A stretch of DNA of 64,000 nucleotides. It comes from Schizochytrium sp. CCTCC M209059 (lineage: Eukaryota > Sar > Bigyra > Thraustochytrida > Thraustochytriidae). The notes beneath the pieces were generated by a model. The model had not been told where the DNA came from. It made no database searches and worked only from the letters and a program-made list of their open reading frames with translations. The position numbers and the translations under genes were made by a program. The stretch lies in contig KN805390.1 of NCBI GenBank assembly GCA_000818945.1, positions 355,144 through 419,143 of the forward strand. Reading direction: 5' to 3'. Positions 29,507 to 39,226 of the stretch are shown one piece after another (position 1 is the stretch's first letter; every line of letters starts with the position of its first letter).

Positions 29507-31414
29507 ATGCAGGTGCAACGTCGACGCGGAGGTATGGCGACGACCGGGAGCGATGCGGAGGAGGAGCAGTCGTTCCTAGCCGGGCCTGCGTCCAGCAGCT
29601 CGAACGGGAACTCGAGCAACGGCAACGGGCCCGCGGGCGCCGGCTCCACCGCTGATGTCGGCGGCGTACTTGGGGGTCACGACGGCCTCAGCAAGGACGG
29701 CATGGGTGGCAGCAGCAGCACCGGAACGGCCGCAGAGGGCCAAAGAAAGAAAGCGTACAATGCGAAGCTGATCTTGGGCGCGACGGCGCTCCTCTTTCTG
29801 CTTGGGCTCGCCTTCCAGAGCGGGAGCGCACCAAACATGTTGGCCAGCAGACTGCGCGCGAGCATCTCCAAGCGCGAACTTCATGTCGCGACCTGGAACA
29901 TCGCGGCCATCAACAACAACCCATTCGAGTACTGGCTCACTCTCGACAACAACCCAGACTACGACAAGCTCATGGAGCATGTGCAGGACTTTATCGAGAG
30001 CCCAGGCGCGAACGACGTCGCCGTTAGCGAAGTTTTCACTGAATCTATGTTCAAAGAGCTCGTGACAGAGATGCGCAAAATGCCCAACTTTGACGAAGCT
30101 TCCATCAAAACCACAATGAACATGTGGAAAACGAACTTTCGCTCGCGCAAGATTATCAGCGGCTTCCTCAAGGACGGCGAGCTCGGCAAGAAGCGCCTCA
30201 CTTCCATGCCCGATCGCGTCACGAACACCATCCCACTGCGTTCCGGTGAATCTGCGTACAGGCCTACTGTCATTAATTGCTTTGGTTCCTCGCTTGATTC
30301 CATGGAAGAGTGGTGGGCCAAGTGGCGCAACTTCATGTTTCGCGACAGCATTGACACTGTGAAGAGTGGCACCCTCATTCCCGCGTCCATGCTCAAGCTC
30401 ATCAGCCGTGAAAAGTACCCCGTCATCACCGAACAAGAGGCCAAGGTCAGCATTCCGCTTCAGACGCTTTGCGCGGCCATCTTCGACGCCGTTCTCGTGC
30501 ACATGATGAACGTCATTGACGGCCGCCTCGGAGGTGGGGCTTCTTACGGGTCCAAGAGCTCTGCTTGGCAAGGTCTTCGCAGCCAGATCTGCCACTCGCT
30601 CAACCTGAAAAAGAACGATCGTATCCTCGACATTCTGAGCAATACCTACCTCGACCGCGAGATCATCTTTTTGCAAGAGGTGGCCGGCGCCTTCATTGAG
30701 CGTGCGCGTCGGGACGCTGTGCTCTCGGGCGCCTTCCACATTGTCGGCCCTGCCAAGATGAGCAACAGTGACCAAAACTCGGTCATTCTGCTCAGCAAGG
30801 AGCGCTTCCCCCGGGGCATCACGGAAGATATTACAAACCGTCTCAAGTTCGATTCTTCCGATGGTGATGGCGCCGGGAAAAAGGTCGCGGCTGGAGACGT
30901 TACCATTGTGCATGCTACCGATGTTTTTCAGAACAATCTCGTGCTCGCATCCTTTCACGGCGATACGAACGGCCTTCAAACGGTACCCGTGGTCCGTGCT
31001 GTCGCCAAGGTTGTGGCCAAGCCTGAGCTCCTTCTCTTTGGTCTCGATGCCAATACTTACGAAAAGGGCAAAGCCGGTGTCAAGCAGGATGTTTCAGAGT
31101 TTGCTTCAGAGTATGTTCATCTGGGTCTCGACTCGTGTTGGGGCCAACACCCGAACCCTCGCAACTTTACGACCTACAATGGACGCACGTATCTGCAATC
31201 GCAGCTCAACAAGGCTTCGAAAAAGTCGGAGATTCGCTCGAAGGGTGACGTCAACCCCAAGGATTTTATCCTCTTCAAGCAAGGCACTTTTGCTGTTCAG
31301 CACGTGACCAAGGACAACACCGGAAAGAAGGCTTACATGGAGCTCACCGTCTTTCCCACCCTCGAGTTCCCTTCGGACCACGGTGTACTCTCTGCAGATC
31401 TTGAGCTGATTTGA
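29507..31414 (+). CDS. Membrane-anchored endonuclease/exonuclease/phosphatase-fold enzyme
   Basis: After an 85-residue Ser/Gly-rich cytosolic tail there is one transmembrane helix (AKLILGATALLFLLGLAF), then a large catalytic region of the EEP superfamily (DNase I, neutral sphingomyelinase, inositol phosphatase, CCR4). Motifs in order: VATWNIAAINNNP (Asn), DREIIFLQEV (metal-binding Glu), LVLASFHGDTNG (His/Asp), LLFGLDANTYEKG (Asp/Asn), DFILFKQG and FPSDHGVLSADL (Asp-His). The catalytic set is complete, so the enzyme is likely active, facing the lumen or the outside as a type II protein. An insertion of roughly 200 residues separates the first two motifs. The substrate, lipid, nucleic acid or inositol phosphate, cannot be decided. 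The ATG at 29507 and one nine codons later are both usable. Single exon, 635 residues. Confidence 0.82.
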   Translation: MQVQRRRGGMATTGSDAEEEQSFLAGPASSSSNGNSSNGNGPAGAGSTADVGGVLGGHDGLSKDGMGGSSSTGTAAEGQRKKAYNAKLILGATALLFLLGLAFQSGSAPNMLASRLRASISKRELHVATWNIAAINNNPFEYWLTLDNNPDYDKLMEHVQDFIESPGANDVAVSEVFTESMFKELVTEMRKMPNFDEASIKTTMNMWKTNFRSRKIISGFLKDGELGKKRLTSMPDRVTNTIPLRSGESAYRPTVINCFGSSLDSMEEWWAKWRNFMFRDSIDTVKSGTLIPASMLKLISREKYPVITEQEAKVSIPLQTLCAAIFDAVLVHMMNVIDGRLGGGASYGSKSSAWQGLRSQICHSLNLKKNDRILDILSNTYLDREIIFLQEVAGAFIERARRDAVLSGAFHIVGPAKMSNSDQNSVILLSKERFPRGITEDITNRLKFDSSDGDGAGKKVAAGDVTIVHATDVFQNNLVLASFHGDTNGLQTVPVVRAVAKVVAKPELLLFGLDANTYEKGKAGVKQDVSEFASEYVHLGLDSCWGQHPNPRNFTTYNGRTYLQSQLNKASKKSEIRSKGDVNPKDFILFKQGTFAVQHVTKDNTGKKAYMELTVFPTLEFPSDHGVLSADLELI

Positions 31415-31665
31415 TTTGTGTGCCTTTCCCTCTTCCGTCCGCCGTTTTGCAAAGTTCCTATTGAAACGTCAAGAAGTGAGTGGTCCAGACCTTTGAAAGA
31501 GTAAAGGGTAAAAAAAAAAAAAAACTAAAAAAAAACTAATCAAAACACGAATGTTTTGCTTGAGACATCAAAAAGTGGTTCAGACCCTCGAAGAAAAATA
31601 ATGCACCCCCATTGCAGTGGCGACTTGCCATACTACCTCTTCTTGAACAAGCTCACGTAAGCCAA

Positions 31666-33105
31666 TTAAACCATCAAAAGCAGCAAAAAATATACAAGGA
31701 GAGACCAACCCACAACGTAGGCGACATCTCGACCGAACCCGACCCACTCGTTGTAAGGTATCGCCGACGTCGCTGCACTTGCACGCAGATCCTCGCCACC
31801 ACGTTCGCTCCCTTCTTCCACGATGACAAAAAGCGGTAACTGAGACGTACGCTTACGTAAGATTGTCGCCGGTGTCGCATCAGCTGAGGGGCGTACCATG
31901 TCAGGGGCTTGCTTGAGGTCACTGTCGGCAACTCGTGCGCTCGCGTCAGACTCCATTCTGTGCTGCGAACCACGTTGCAGAAATCTTAATTGTACACCGC
32001 GACGAGCTGCGAGAAAAACGATGCTCGCGCATGCAAGGAAAATATAGCCAAGATAGACCGCCAGTTGGTCAGGCAAACCACAGACTTGCATCCTTGCCTC
32101 CTGTTGATTACCGGAGAAAGATTCCTTGCAACCCTCGAGTCGCACAATCGCAAATCCAGGGTGACGAACGCCTTGAAGCCAACTAAAGGTTGCTACTGTG
32201 TACTCACGGGTCACGCCAACAGAGGTGGTGTGAGAGACAATGCAATTGTCATGATCGTCACCTGAAACAATCAGTTCGGGACGCAATTGCTCAAGAAGCA
32301 ACGAAGACGTCTCGCGATCGAGCAAATTCTGGTATGAAATGCCTGCGCCTTGTGCAAGATTCTCCTTCAAGCGCCGCGCTTCGGGTCCGCAGGACACCCC
32401 CGGCCCTCGCCACAGGGGGATATGCGTGAAAAGCAAGACGCCTTTGCTGCTATCTTGCATCGCATGAACGACAGCACTGGCCTCGCTCATCGCGAAGTGG
32501 TCAGCCTGCACGCCGTAGCGGCCGTTGATGAGCGACGGTCCGTCAAGAACAACGAGTCGCTTGCCGCAGACGCTAGTTTCATGGGATCTTGGCCCAAAAT
32601 ATCTGCGAAATTGATCTGCTGCTGACGCAGCAAAGTATCTCCCGAGACCGACGTCGTGGTTTCCAGCTGCGAAAATGAAGGTGCTCCAGTCTGCGCCAAA
32701 TATCGCTTTAAAACGCTCAACATGTCGAGCGTACGAGGCCTCATTTGCGACTCGACCGCCGTCAAAGAGGTCACCGACAAAGATAACTTTAGAAGGTGCA
32801 TGCGCGCGAACGGCCAGGCGATACGCACGCCGCATGTACAAGTCACTGTAGAACTCGGTGAGCCATAGCGTCATCGACCCGGGTCGTTGCCCGTAGCTAA
32901 AGGCGTCCGTGAGTTGCGGGTCGGCCACAACCGCAACGTTGATGCCATCCCGGCTTGTAGCAGAAACCGATTCGCGACGGCCGTCAACGCTCGCACACCG
33001 GAACGAGGCTGCCCAAAAGACGCCTGCTTCACCTATCACAAGCGCCAGCGTCCAGACTAGCACCAACGCGTGGCGCGCGCGCCATAAGCGCCACTCGAGG
33101 AGCAT
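31666..33105 (-). CDS. Metallophosphoesterase of the MPPE1/PGAP5-Cdc1-Ted1 family
   Basis: Family members remove ethanolamine phosphate from GPI-anchor mannose, which is needed for export of GPI proteins from the ER. The 479-residue protein has an N-terminal membrane helix (ALVLVWTLALVIGEAGVFWA), the metallophosphoesterase motifs VAVVADPQL, VIFVGDLFDGGR, FIFAAGNHDVG, VLLFTHIPLWRG and IVSGDDHDNC (metal ligands D, H, D, N, H, H), two further membrane segments around 358 and 460 and an acidic cytosolic stretch between them. That topology, TM-catalytic-TM, is the Cdc1/MPPE1 layout. The ATG at 33105 is chosen because the 76-codon extension crosses a CA microsatellite. The last residues are hydrophobic, without an obvious retrieval motif. 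Confidence 0.88.
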   Translation of the reverse strand: MLLEWRLWRARHALVLVWTLALVIGEAGVFWAASFRCASVDGRRESVSATSRDGINVAVVADPQLTDAFSYGQRPGSMTLWLTEFYSDLYMRRAYRLAVRAHAPSKVIFVGDLFDGGRVANEASYARHVERFKAIFGADWSTFIFAAGNHDVGLGRYFAASAADQFRRYFGPRSHETSVCGKRLVVLDGPSLINGRYGVQADHFAMSEASAVVHAMQDSSKGVLLFTHIPLWRGPGVSCGPEARRLKENLAQGAGISYQNLLDRETSSLLLEQLRPELIVSGDDHDNCIVSHTTSVGVTREYTVATFSWLQGVRHPGFAIVRLEGCKESFSGNQQEARMQVCGLPDQLAVYLGYIFLACASIVFLAARRGVQLRFLQRGSQHRMESDASARVADSDLKQAPDMVRPSADATPATILRKRTSQLPLFVIVEEGSERGGEDLRASAATSAIPYNEWVGFGRDVAYVVGWSLLVYFLLLLMV

Positions 33106-33169
33106 TTGCTTTTGACCAAGGGAGACGGAGAGACAGAGATGAAAGCGAGGATGAAAGTGAGAATTGACC

Positions 33170-33189
33170 CACACACACACACACACACA
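33170..33189. repeat. (CA)n microsatellite
   Basis: About ten CA units in the 5' flank of the phosphoesterase gene. Confidence 0.9.
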
Positions 33190-33343
33190 TTTTGACATTA
33201 TGACAATCGATGAGTGACCGATAGAACGATTGATGGTGGTGATGCATGCAAACAAGGAGAAGCTTGGTAACAGCAAAGAATCGAGCAAGACAGAAACAGG
33301 GGTCTTCACTTCATTAGTCGTATTGTCTATCAATCAATCCAAC

Positions 33344-35017
33344 CTAATCCATCTTGGTCAGTCGTCTCAGCCGACCAGTAAAGAGTTCGATGACTTCGGC
33401 GAGCTTGGAGATCTTCGCTCTGTCCTCTACAAGATTGTCATAGAGGCGATACACCATACGTACAGCATCCTCGTCCGTATTAACAGGAGGAGAACTTGAT
33501 TCATAGGCTAAGAGGGCTGCGGGACTCACGAGCTGCTCGAATCCGAGGTCGTACGTTTGAGCGTCTTTGCGATATGAATCAAAGCTTATGACGATGGGAG
33601 GCAGTTCACGCTCATTAGTCATGAAAGCTCCCACGGTTGCGATGACGACGTTTAGATCGCTACCAGCATCAGCGACGGCTGGGGACAGTACGCGGTCGAG
33701 TTCGGCAACAAGATCGCTGCAAAAGTCGCCAAAGTAGAGAATCTTGTCCATCGGTGCAAGGGCTTCCTGCAAATGATAAATCCATCCTAGCACTCGCGCA
33801 ATCAAAAATGTCGAGTGAAGACGCCAGACAGAACTCTTCCCTCTGGAGATAAAGCGGTGCTCCATTTCTGCAAATGTTTCAAGGTGATGCACCAGGTCTG
33901 CAGCGGCTCGCACAAACTCATCAGGATACACCAGTATATGCCGCGAAAGCTTGATTGAAGCAGCGCCCAGGAGTTCTTTGTGGGTAAGAAGTCTGGGTTT
34001 GCAGATGACTTTGTCGCCGTTCAGATCGGAGAAACCTATTCTCGCATAGAATTTCCGTTGCTTGTTCCCGCTTATCCGAGATGATTTACTGCGTAGTCGC
34101 TCGAAACCAAGGGGGAATCTGAACTCGCAGTTGTTGAAAATCTCCAGCGCATTTCTCGAAAGCCACGTGGACATGTCGTTGTTGCTGCTGCTGTTTTTAT
34201 TATTCATGGCCTCCTCCATTGCCTTCTCTGCCAATTGTTTTAAAAAGTAGAGCGCAAAGTCGTTTCTGGAATTTTCCTCGTAGATTTTGGTAAGACTAAG
34301 AATCGGCGAGCTCCAGCAAAGAATGGTCAATTGAGCTTCTTCTTTTCTCTCGCGATAAGCATGAGGTGTTCTCTCACTCTCAAGACGAGCTCTCTTCCAT
34401 TGCACCCAAATATCAGTTGCAAGTCGACTGGAAGTCGGGGCGTGGAACAGCAAAAGTTGCAAGGATTCCATGTGCGGAACGACTTGGCAAAGCGTATCAT
34501 CCAGGACCTTATCTCTTTTCGCGGCTCCGGTCTCAGTAGACAGAGCAATGCAAACCTTAACGTGCTTGAGATGCGCTAATTCTAAGCACTCAGAAAGTTC
34601 TACCTGCTTCTTCGTGAACATGGCCACCGTATCCCATGATTCGCTGAAGAACATTGTCGTTAGGCCTGGTTCTGATTTTTGATTGTTGCCGATCACTGCA
34701 GTAGCCCAGTGTACCGAATGTGTGTTTCCAGCTTTCGCACGTGTGTTTCCAGTTATCGCAGACACTAGAGTCTGCGACGCATTAATGTAGCGCTCGCCAG
34801 GCGTCGAAGAGTCCTTGTCCTCTTTGAAAGAGTGCTTTTTCTTTTCCGAAGAGGTTTCTTCCTCCCTTTTTGTGAATCGCTCTAGGGGAAAGAGTAAGCT
34901 GCTATTGTCCAGGAACAAGACCAGGATCTCGAACTTATTTTTAACCACTACCGGTTTGTCCTCGTCAGTCTTTCCCGCGGGCATGCCCTGCATCTTTTCT
35001 TTATTCGAAACCTGCAT
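33344..35017 (-). CDS. Uncharacterised 557-residue protein
   Basis: I do not recognise this protein. It has no signal peptide and no membrane helix. The N-terminal 100 residues include a hydrophobic beta hairpin (KFEILVLFLDNSSLLFPLER) and a charged Lys/Glu stretch. The centre looks globular and helical (LTKIYEENSRNDFALYFLKQ and similar). Residues 330-480 contain strand-helix alternation (FYARIGFSDLNGDKVICKPR; RLHSTFLIARVLGWIYHLQE). The C-terminus ends in a helix (AKISKLAEVIELFTGRLRRL). The DNA is AT-richer and has less biased codons than the neighbouring RTEL1 and EEP genes, which fits a young or fast-evolving gene. The long clean frame, sensible amino-acid composition and proper ATG support a real gene. 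Confidence 0.7.
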   Translation of the reverse strand: MQVSNKEKMQGMPAGKTDEDKPVVVKNKFEILVLFLDNSSLLFPLERFTKREEETSSEKKKHSFKEDKDSSTPGERYINASQTLVSAITGNTRAKAGNTHSVHWATAVIGNNQKSEPGLTTMFFSESWDTVAMFTKKQVELSECLELAHLKHVKVCIALSTETGAAKRDKVLDDTLCQVVPHMESLQLLLFHAPTSSRLATDIWVQWKRARLESERTPHAYRERKEEAQLTILCWSSPILSLTKIYEENSRNDFALYFLKQLAEKAMEEAMNNKNSSSNNDMSTWLSRNALEIFNNCEFRFPLGFERLRSKSSRISGNKQRKFYARIGFSDLNGDKVICKPRLLTHKELLGAASIKLSRHILVYPDEFVRAAADLVHHLETFAEMEHRFISRGKSSVWRLHSTFLIARVLGWIYHLQEALAPMDKILYFGDFCSDLVAELDRVLSPAVADAGSDLNVVIATVGAFMTNERELPPIVISFDSYRKDAQTYDLGFEQLVSPAALLAYESSSPPVNTDEDAVRMVYRLYDNLVEDRAKISKLAEVIELFTGRLRRLTKMD

Positions 35018-35623
35018 CTTATTCTATCCGTGCCTTGGATCTCCCTCAAAGAAGCCTTCGATGCTCGCTCGTCGCCTTGCTCCTGCTGGCTCCTGCTGCT
35101 CCTGCTGCTCCTGCTGCTCCTGCTGCACGCGCTGCAGCTTCTGCTCGGCGATCTATCTTTCTCTGGCGCCTGGTGACTTCCGCTCGCTCGCTCGCTCGCT
35201 CGCTCGCTCGGGGCCGGGCGTTGCGGGTCTGGCGCGCTGCCCTCCCGCCTGCCTCGCCGCCCAGCCGGCCCGCCGGCCTACGCGCGCACGAGAGCGAGCN
35301 NNNNNNNNNNNNNNNNNNNNNNNNNNNNNNNNNNNNNNNNNNNNNNNNNNNNNNNNNNNNNNNNNNNNNNNNNNNNNNNNNNNNNNNNNNNNNNNNNNNN
35401 NNNNNNNNNNNNNNNNNNNNNNNNNNNNNNNNNNNNNNNNNNNNNNNNNNNNNNNNNNNNNNNNNNNNNNNNNNNNNNNNNNNNNNNNNNNNNNNNNNNN
35501 NNNNNNNNNNNNNNNGGAGGAGGAGGAGCGGCAGCGCGAGAGGCGGCCGGCCGGCCGGCCCGCTGCGCTGCCAGCCAGCCGGAGCGCGGACAGACGGCTC
35601 GGGGCGGCGAGTGACGACCGGGG
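35018..35623. other. Divergent promoter region containing an assembly gap
   Basis: It lies between the unknown minus-strand gene and RTEL1. CTGCTC repeats (about 35090-35130) and (GCTC)n (about 35180-35208) precede the N run at 35298-35515; GGAGGAGGA and CCGG repeats follow. Frames through the gap are artefacts. Confidence 0.7.
35298..35515. other. Assembly gap (218 N)
   Basis: Unknown bases flanked by purine-rich and GC-rich repeats, about 110 bases upstream of the RTEL1 start. Confidence 0.97.
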
Positions 35624-38600
35624 ATGGATCTCAACAGGGCCTCGCGGCAAGGCGCGGCCGCCGAGAGCAGCAGCAGCAGCAGCAGCAGCAGCGGAGGAGG
35701 AGGAGGAGGCGGCGGCGGCGGCGGGCGCGACTTTGTGGAAAAGGTCGTGCGCGGCGTGCGCGTCAAGTTTCCCTTTGAGCCTTATGGCGTGCAGATGGCG
35801 TACATGAGCAAGCTGCTCTCGGCCGTGGAGACCAAGGGCAACTTTGCGCTGCTGGAGTCGCCAACGGGAACTGGCAAGACGCTCGCCATTTTGAGCGCGC
35901 TGCTCGGCTGGCAGGAAACGCAAAAGGAGCGCCTCAAACATGCGCATGGCCGTGTCAACTCGGGCGTCAATCCGCTCGACACAGCCAAGGCCAACACCGA
36001 CCCGCGTCCACCCGTCATCATCTACGCCAGCCGCACGCATAGTCAGCTGAGCCAGGTCGTCCAAGAACTCAAACGCACAGCGTACCGACCGCGCGTGACC
36101 ATTCTCAGCTCTCGTGACAACATGTGCGTGCACCCGGAGGTCCAGCAGAAGCGCGGCACCGACATGCGCCACACCTGCCGCATGCTCACCAAGGCGCATG
36201 CCTGTCGCTACCACGAAAAGGTCGAACAGTTTCTTAGCAACCTGTCGCTCGATGGCAACAGTCGTCAGGGGTTTTTGCGCGATGAAAACAATGACGCTGA
36301 TGAGTCCGCCGTCTTCCGGCGGAACATGATTATGGACATTGAAGAGCTCGGAAACCATAGTCAGCGGCAAGGCGTATGCCCGTACTTTCTCTCTCGTGCG
36401 AAACCAGTGCAAGAAGCCGCAGAGATTGTTTTCATGCCCTATAACTATCTCGTGAACGCCTCGACGCGTCAAGGTCTTGACGTACGCTGGGCAAACTCTA
36501 TCATTGTCGTGGATGAGGCCCACAATTTGGAGCAAGTTTGCGATGAGGCCACGTCCTTCTCCCTCTCGGGTGGCGACCTTGCGCAGGCTATCGATGAAAT
36601 TGACGAGACCGCCGCCATGCTGGAGGATAATTCTGCTCAGGGCGCTGGCAGCAACCCGGACGGTCTCACGCTCGAGCGCGTGGCGCAGGCCAAGCAGATT
36701 GTCATGTTCACCGAGGACAAGCTGCGCAGCCTCGCGCTTTCGACCATCTCCAACATGGGCAACGTCGTAGGCAAGGCACTTCCCGGAGATGCCATCTTTT
36801 CATTTTTCCCCGTTCATCACCAAGGAATCAAGGGTTCCGAGGTGGAAGAGTGCTTGGCTCTTTTCAAAGCTATCCAAGATTATCACGCTCGTGCTGCTTA
36901 CCTGGAAAAGTACGTCACGGCCTTTGAGCGGGCCCTGGCCCAAACGTCGCAACTTCCCCCGGACCATCAAGCCATCACTTATTACAGGACATTTGTGCGC
37001 GAAGAGGCCATCAAGTCGTCAACGGGCCAAGGCCAAGGTCAGTCCAACTGGGGCCGCGCAAAGGCGCCTGTTCGTAAGACGAGGACGCTTAATTTCTGGT
37101 GTTTTAGTCCTGGTGTTGCGCTTAGTGAACTCCAAGCTAAAAGCGTACACTCCATTATTCTCACTAGTGGAACGCTGGCCCCGTTGTCTTCATTTGCCGC
37201 GCAGATGCGCACGCCGTTTCCTGTCCAACTTGAGAACCCTCATGTTGTCAAGGCGCGCCAAGTGCTTGTGCGCGTGGTGGGTAAAGGAATTTCTGGCAAG
37301 AAGCTCACATCCACATATCAACACCGCGACAGCCCCACATATCTTTCAGAGCTGGGCAACACGATTGCGAGTCTTGTCCGGGTTGTCCCCGATGGTATGC
37401 TCGTCTTCTTTCCCAGCTACCACACGATGCAGACGGCGCTCCGCGCCTGGCGCGAGGGCGGAATCCTGCGCACCATCAAGCTACACAAGGACGTATTCGA
37501 GGAGGCTCGAAATGCTGCGGACATGGGCAAAGTCGTTGAGCGCTACGAGGAGGCCATTGCAGCGGGCCGCGGCGGACTGTTCTTCGCTGTCTGTCGAGGC
37601 AAAGCAAGCGAAGGAATCGATTTCTCCAACTCCAAGGCGCGCGCTGTTGTCATCACGGGTCTTCCGTATCCACCCAAGGTGGATCCACAGGTCGTGCTCA
37701 AGTGGCAATTTCTCGACCAGCAAAAACCTGATCCGGCACGGCCCATGTCAAAGCTTTCGGGCCAGGACTGGTACGGGCAACAGGCGTATCGCGCTGTGAA
37801 CCAGGCGATTGGGCGTGTGATTCGTCATCGGAACGATTATGGAGCTATTCTTTTGTGCGATGAGCGTTTTGGGTACGAATCGACGCGACGCTCCATTTCC
37901 ATGTGGCTCCGCAACAAGGTACAGGTGGCAGAGTCCTTTAATGGTGTCAACAAAGAACTTGTCGACTTTTTCAAGACGAATCTGGCCGATCGAAGCTTGA
38001 ATCAGTCAAGGTCTCCTGCGGGAAGGATCGGCGGCACTTCATTGTCGTCATCATCTTCGGCGTCCTCTGCTGCGAGGGCGCGCGCCAATGAGAATTCGGG
38101 GCCGCTTTCGCTCAACGGATCGAGATCGGATTCGATTGTGCAGCAAGATCGCCGCGGTAAAATGATCCAGATTGGTTCAAAGCGAACGCTGGCGGACTCT
38201 CGTGGCGCGCGGTCGAGTGCGAACGCGCGGCGGCCTACGCAGCACGGGGGAGACCTCGATCTTGAGTCTCTTTTGAACGCTCGAGTTCCAGAGACTCGGT
38301 TTGAGGATGCAGGTGCGAGAAATTGGGTCCCACCAAAACTGACCGCAGACGAGAAGCGACGCAAGGAGGCGGATCAAGAGCGCCGACTGGAAGAGCAGCG
38401 TCGTCTTGCCGAGAAACAACGCAAGCGTCGCACTTTGGCGTCGGAAGAGGAGCGGCAGCGCGTAAATGCCAAGCTTGAGCGCGAACGCAAAGAAATGACG
38501 GACCGCCTGACTCGCGAACGGAAGCGAAAGCGCCTGGAACAAGGTTTTAACAAGCCTGCGAAGCAGCGCGACGCAGGCGCTTTCATGAAGCGGGTCAAGG

Positions 38601-38848
38601 CAAATTTGGCCACTGATGCGTATGAGCGGTTCAAAGTAGCGCTCAAGAAGATTCGTACTGTACGCACGGGCCGCTACGATGACGAGGAGATGATGGAGCG
38701 CGCGCTTCCCTTTTTGCGGACCATGCACGAGACACTTTCTGCGGCGACGGCGGGAATGGACGAACAGTTTCTTGTCGAACTCGCACAGTACATGCCACTC
38801 CAATTCCGCGCTCTTTACAAACGCGTCGTTTTTGATCAAATCGTGTAA
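35624..38848 (+). CDS. RTEL1: RTEL1-type Fe-S DEAH DNA helicase
   Basis: RTEL1 unwinds D-loops, T-loops and G-quadruplexes, limiting recombination and protecting telomeres. The 1074-residue protein has the XPD-family core: FPFEPYGVQMAYMSKLL (Q motif), LLESPTGTGKT (Walker A, about 75-86), motif Ia in IIYASRTHSQLSQVVQEL, four candidate Fe-S cysteines (DNMCVHP, RHTCRML, AHACRYH, GVCPYF), VVDEAHNLE (DEAH at 297-300), SIILTSGTLAPLSS and AVNQAIGRVIRHRNDYGAIL (motif VI). Near the C-terminus FMKRVKANLATDAYERFKVA and following helices match the harmonin-N-like domain of RTEL1, which separates it from FANCJ and DDX11. A low-complexity Ser/Gly stretch (residues 15-34) follows the start. A charged coiled coil lies between core and harmonin-like domain. 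I see no PIP box or RING. Confidence 0.93.
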   Translation: MDLNRASRQGAAAESSSSSSSSSGGGGGGGGGGGRDFVEKVVRGVRVKFPFEPYGVQMAYMSKLLSAVETKGNFALLESPTGTGKTLAILSALLGWQETQKERLKHAHGRVNSGVNPLDTAKANTDPRPPVIIYASRTHSQLSQVVQELKRTAYRPRVTILSSRDNMCVHPEVQQKRGTDMRHTCRMLTKAHACRYHEKVEQFLSNLSLDGNSRQGFLRDENNDADESAVFRRNMIMDIEELGNHSQRQGVCPYFLSRAKPVQEAAEIVFMPYNYLVNASTRQGLDVRWANSIIVVDEAHNLEQVCDEATSFSLSGGDLAQAIDEIDETAAMLEDNSAQGAGSNPDGLTLERVAQAKQIVMFTEDKLRSLALSTISNMGNVVGKALPGDAIFSFFPVHHQGIKGSEVEECLALFKAIQDYHARAAYLEKYVTAFERALAQTSQLPPDHQAITYYRTFVREEAIKSSTGQGQGQSNWGRAKAPVRKTRTLNFWCFSPGVALSELQAKSVHSIILTSGTLAPLSSFAAQMRTPFPVQLENPHVVKARQVLVRVVGKGISGKKLTSTYQHRDSPTYLSELGNTIASLVRVVPDGMLVFFPSYHTMQTALRAWREGGILRTIKLHKDVFEEARNAADMGKVVERYEEAIAAGRGGLFFAVCRGKASEGIDFSNSKARAVVITGLPYPPKVDPQVVLKWQFLDQQKPDPARPMSKLSGQDWYGQQAYRAVNQAIGRVIRHRNDYGAILLCDERFGYESTRRSISMWLRNKVQVAESFNGVNKELVDFFKTNLADRSLNQSRSPAGRIGGTSLSSSSSASSAARARANENSGPLSLNGSRSDSIVQQDRRGKMIQIGSKRTLADSRGARSSANARRPTQHGGDLDLESLLNARVPETRFEDAGARNWVPPKLTADEKRRKEADQERRLEEQRRLAEKQRKRRTLASEEERQRVNAKLERERKEMTDRLTRERKRKRLEQGFNKPAKQRDAGAFMKRVKANLATDAYERFKVALKKIRTVRTGRYDDEEMMERALPFLRTMHETLSAATAGMDEQFLVELAQYMPLQFRALYKRVVFDQIV

Positions 38849-39174
38849 AGGTGATTTTTGCTTTCTTGTTCTTTTTGCTCACTCTTTGTAATTGATGTCT
38901 TCTGCAAATTTAACCCGTACAAGAAAGGAAGCACGCAAGGAAGAGATTGGAGAGTAGGCCTGAGCTCTGGGCCAAGAAGACCAAGAGTCCGTTTTTTTTC
39001 AATGGTTGGTTTTTGTTGTTATTGTGGTCTGTGTATACGATACGATACGTTGCGACGCAACCAAAGCAGTCCCTCTCTCTCGTGTCAGACTCGAGAGAAA
39101 AAAGCAAAGTCTACCCCGCTGCTTGTTTGCTCGCTACTCGCTTTCCCGCCCTTTCGGCTTCTTTGACATGCATG

Positions 39175-39206
<32 letters not shown>

Positions 39207-39226
39207 CAAATGAGACGAGAGCGCGA
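38849..39226. other. Convergent intergenic region RTEL1 / PSMB4
   Basis: A GGCA tandem repeat (39174-39208) lies next to the PSMB4 stop. No gene is seen. Confidence 0.6.
39174..39208. repeat. (GGCA)n microsatellite
   Basis: About nine units of GGCA, 20 bases downstream of the PSMB4 stop codon. Confidence 0.95.

Noticed and set aside
35035..36535. Long frames across the second N run, including the antisense frame over RTEL1
   Set aside because: They are produced by the 218 unknown bases and by the shadow of the RTEL1 coding strand.
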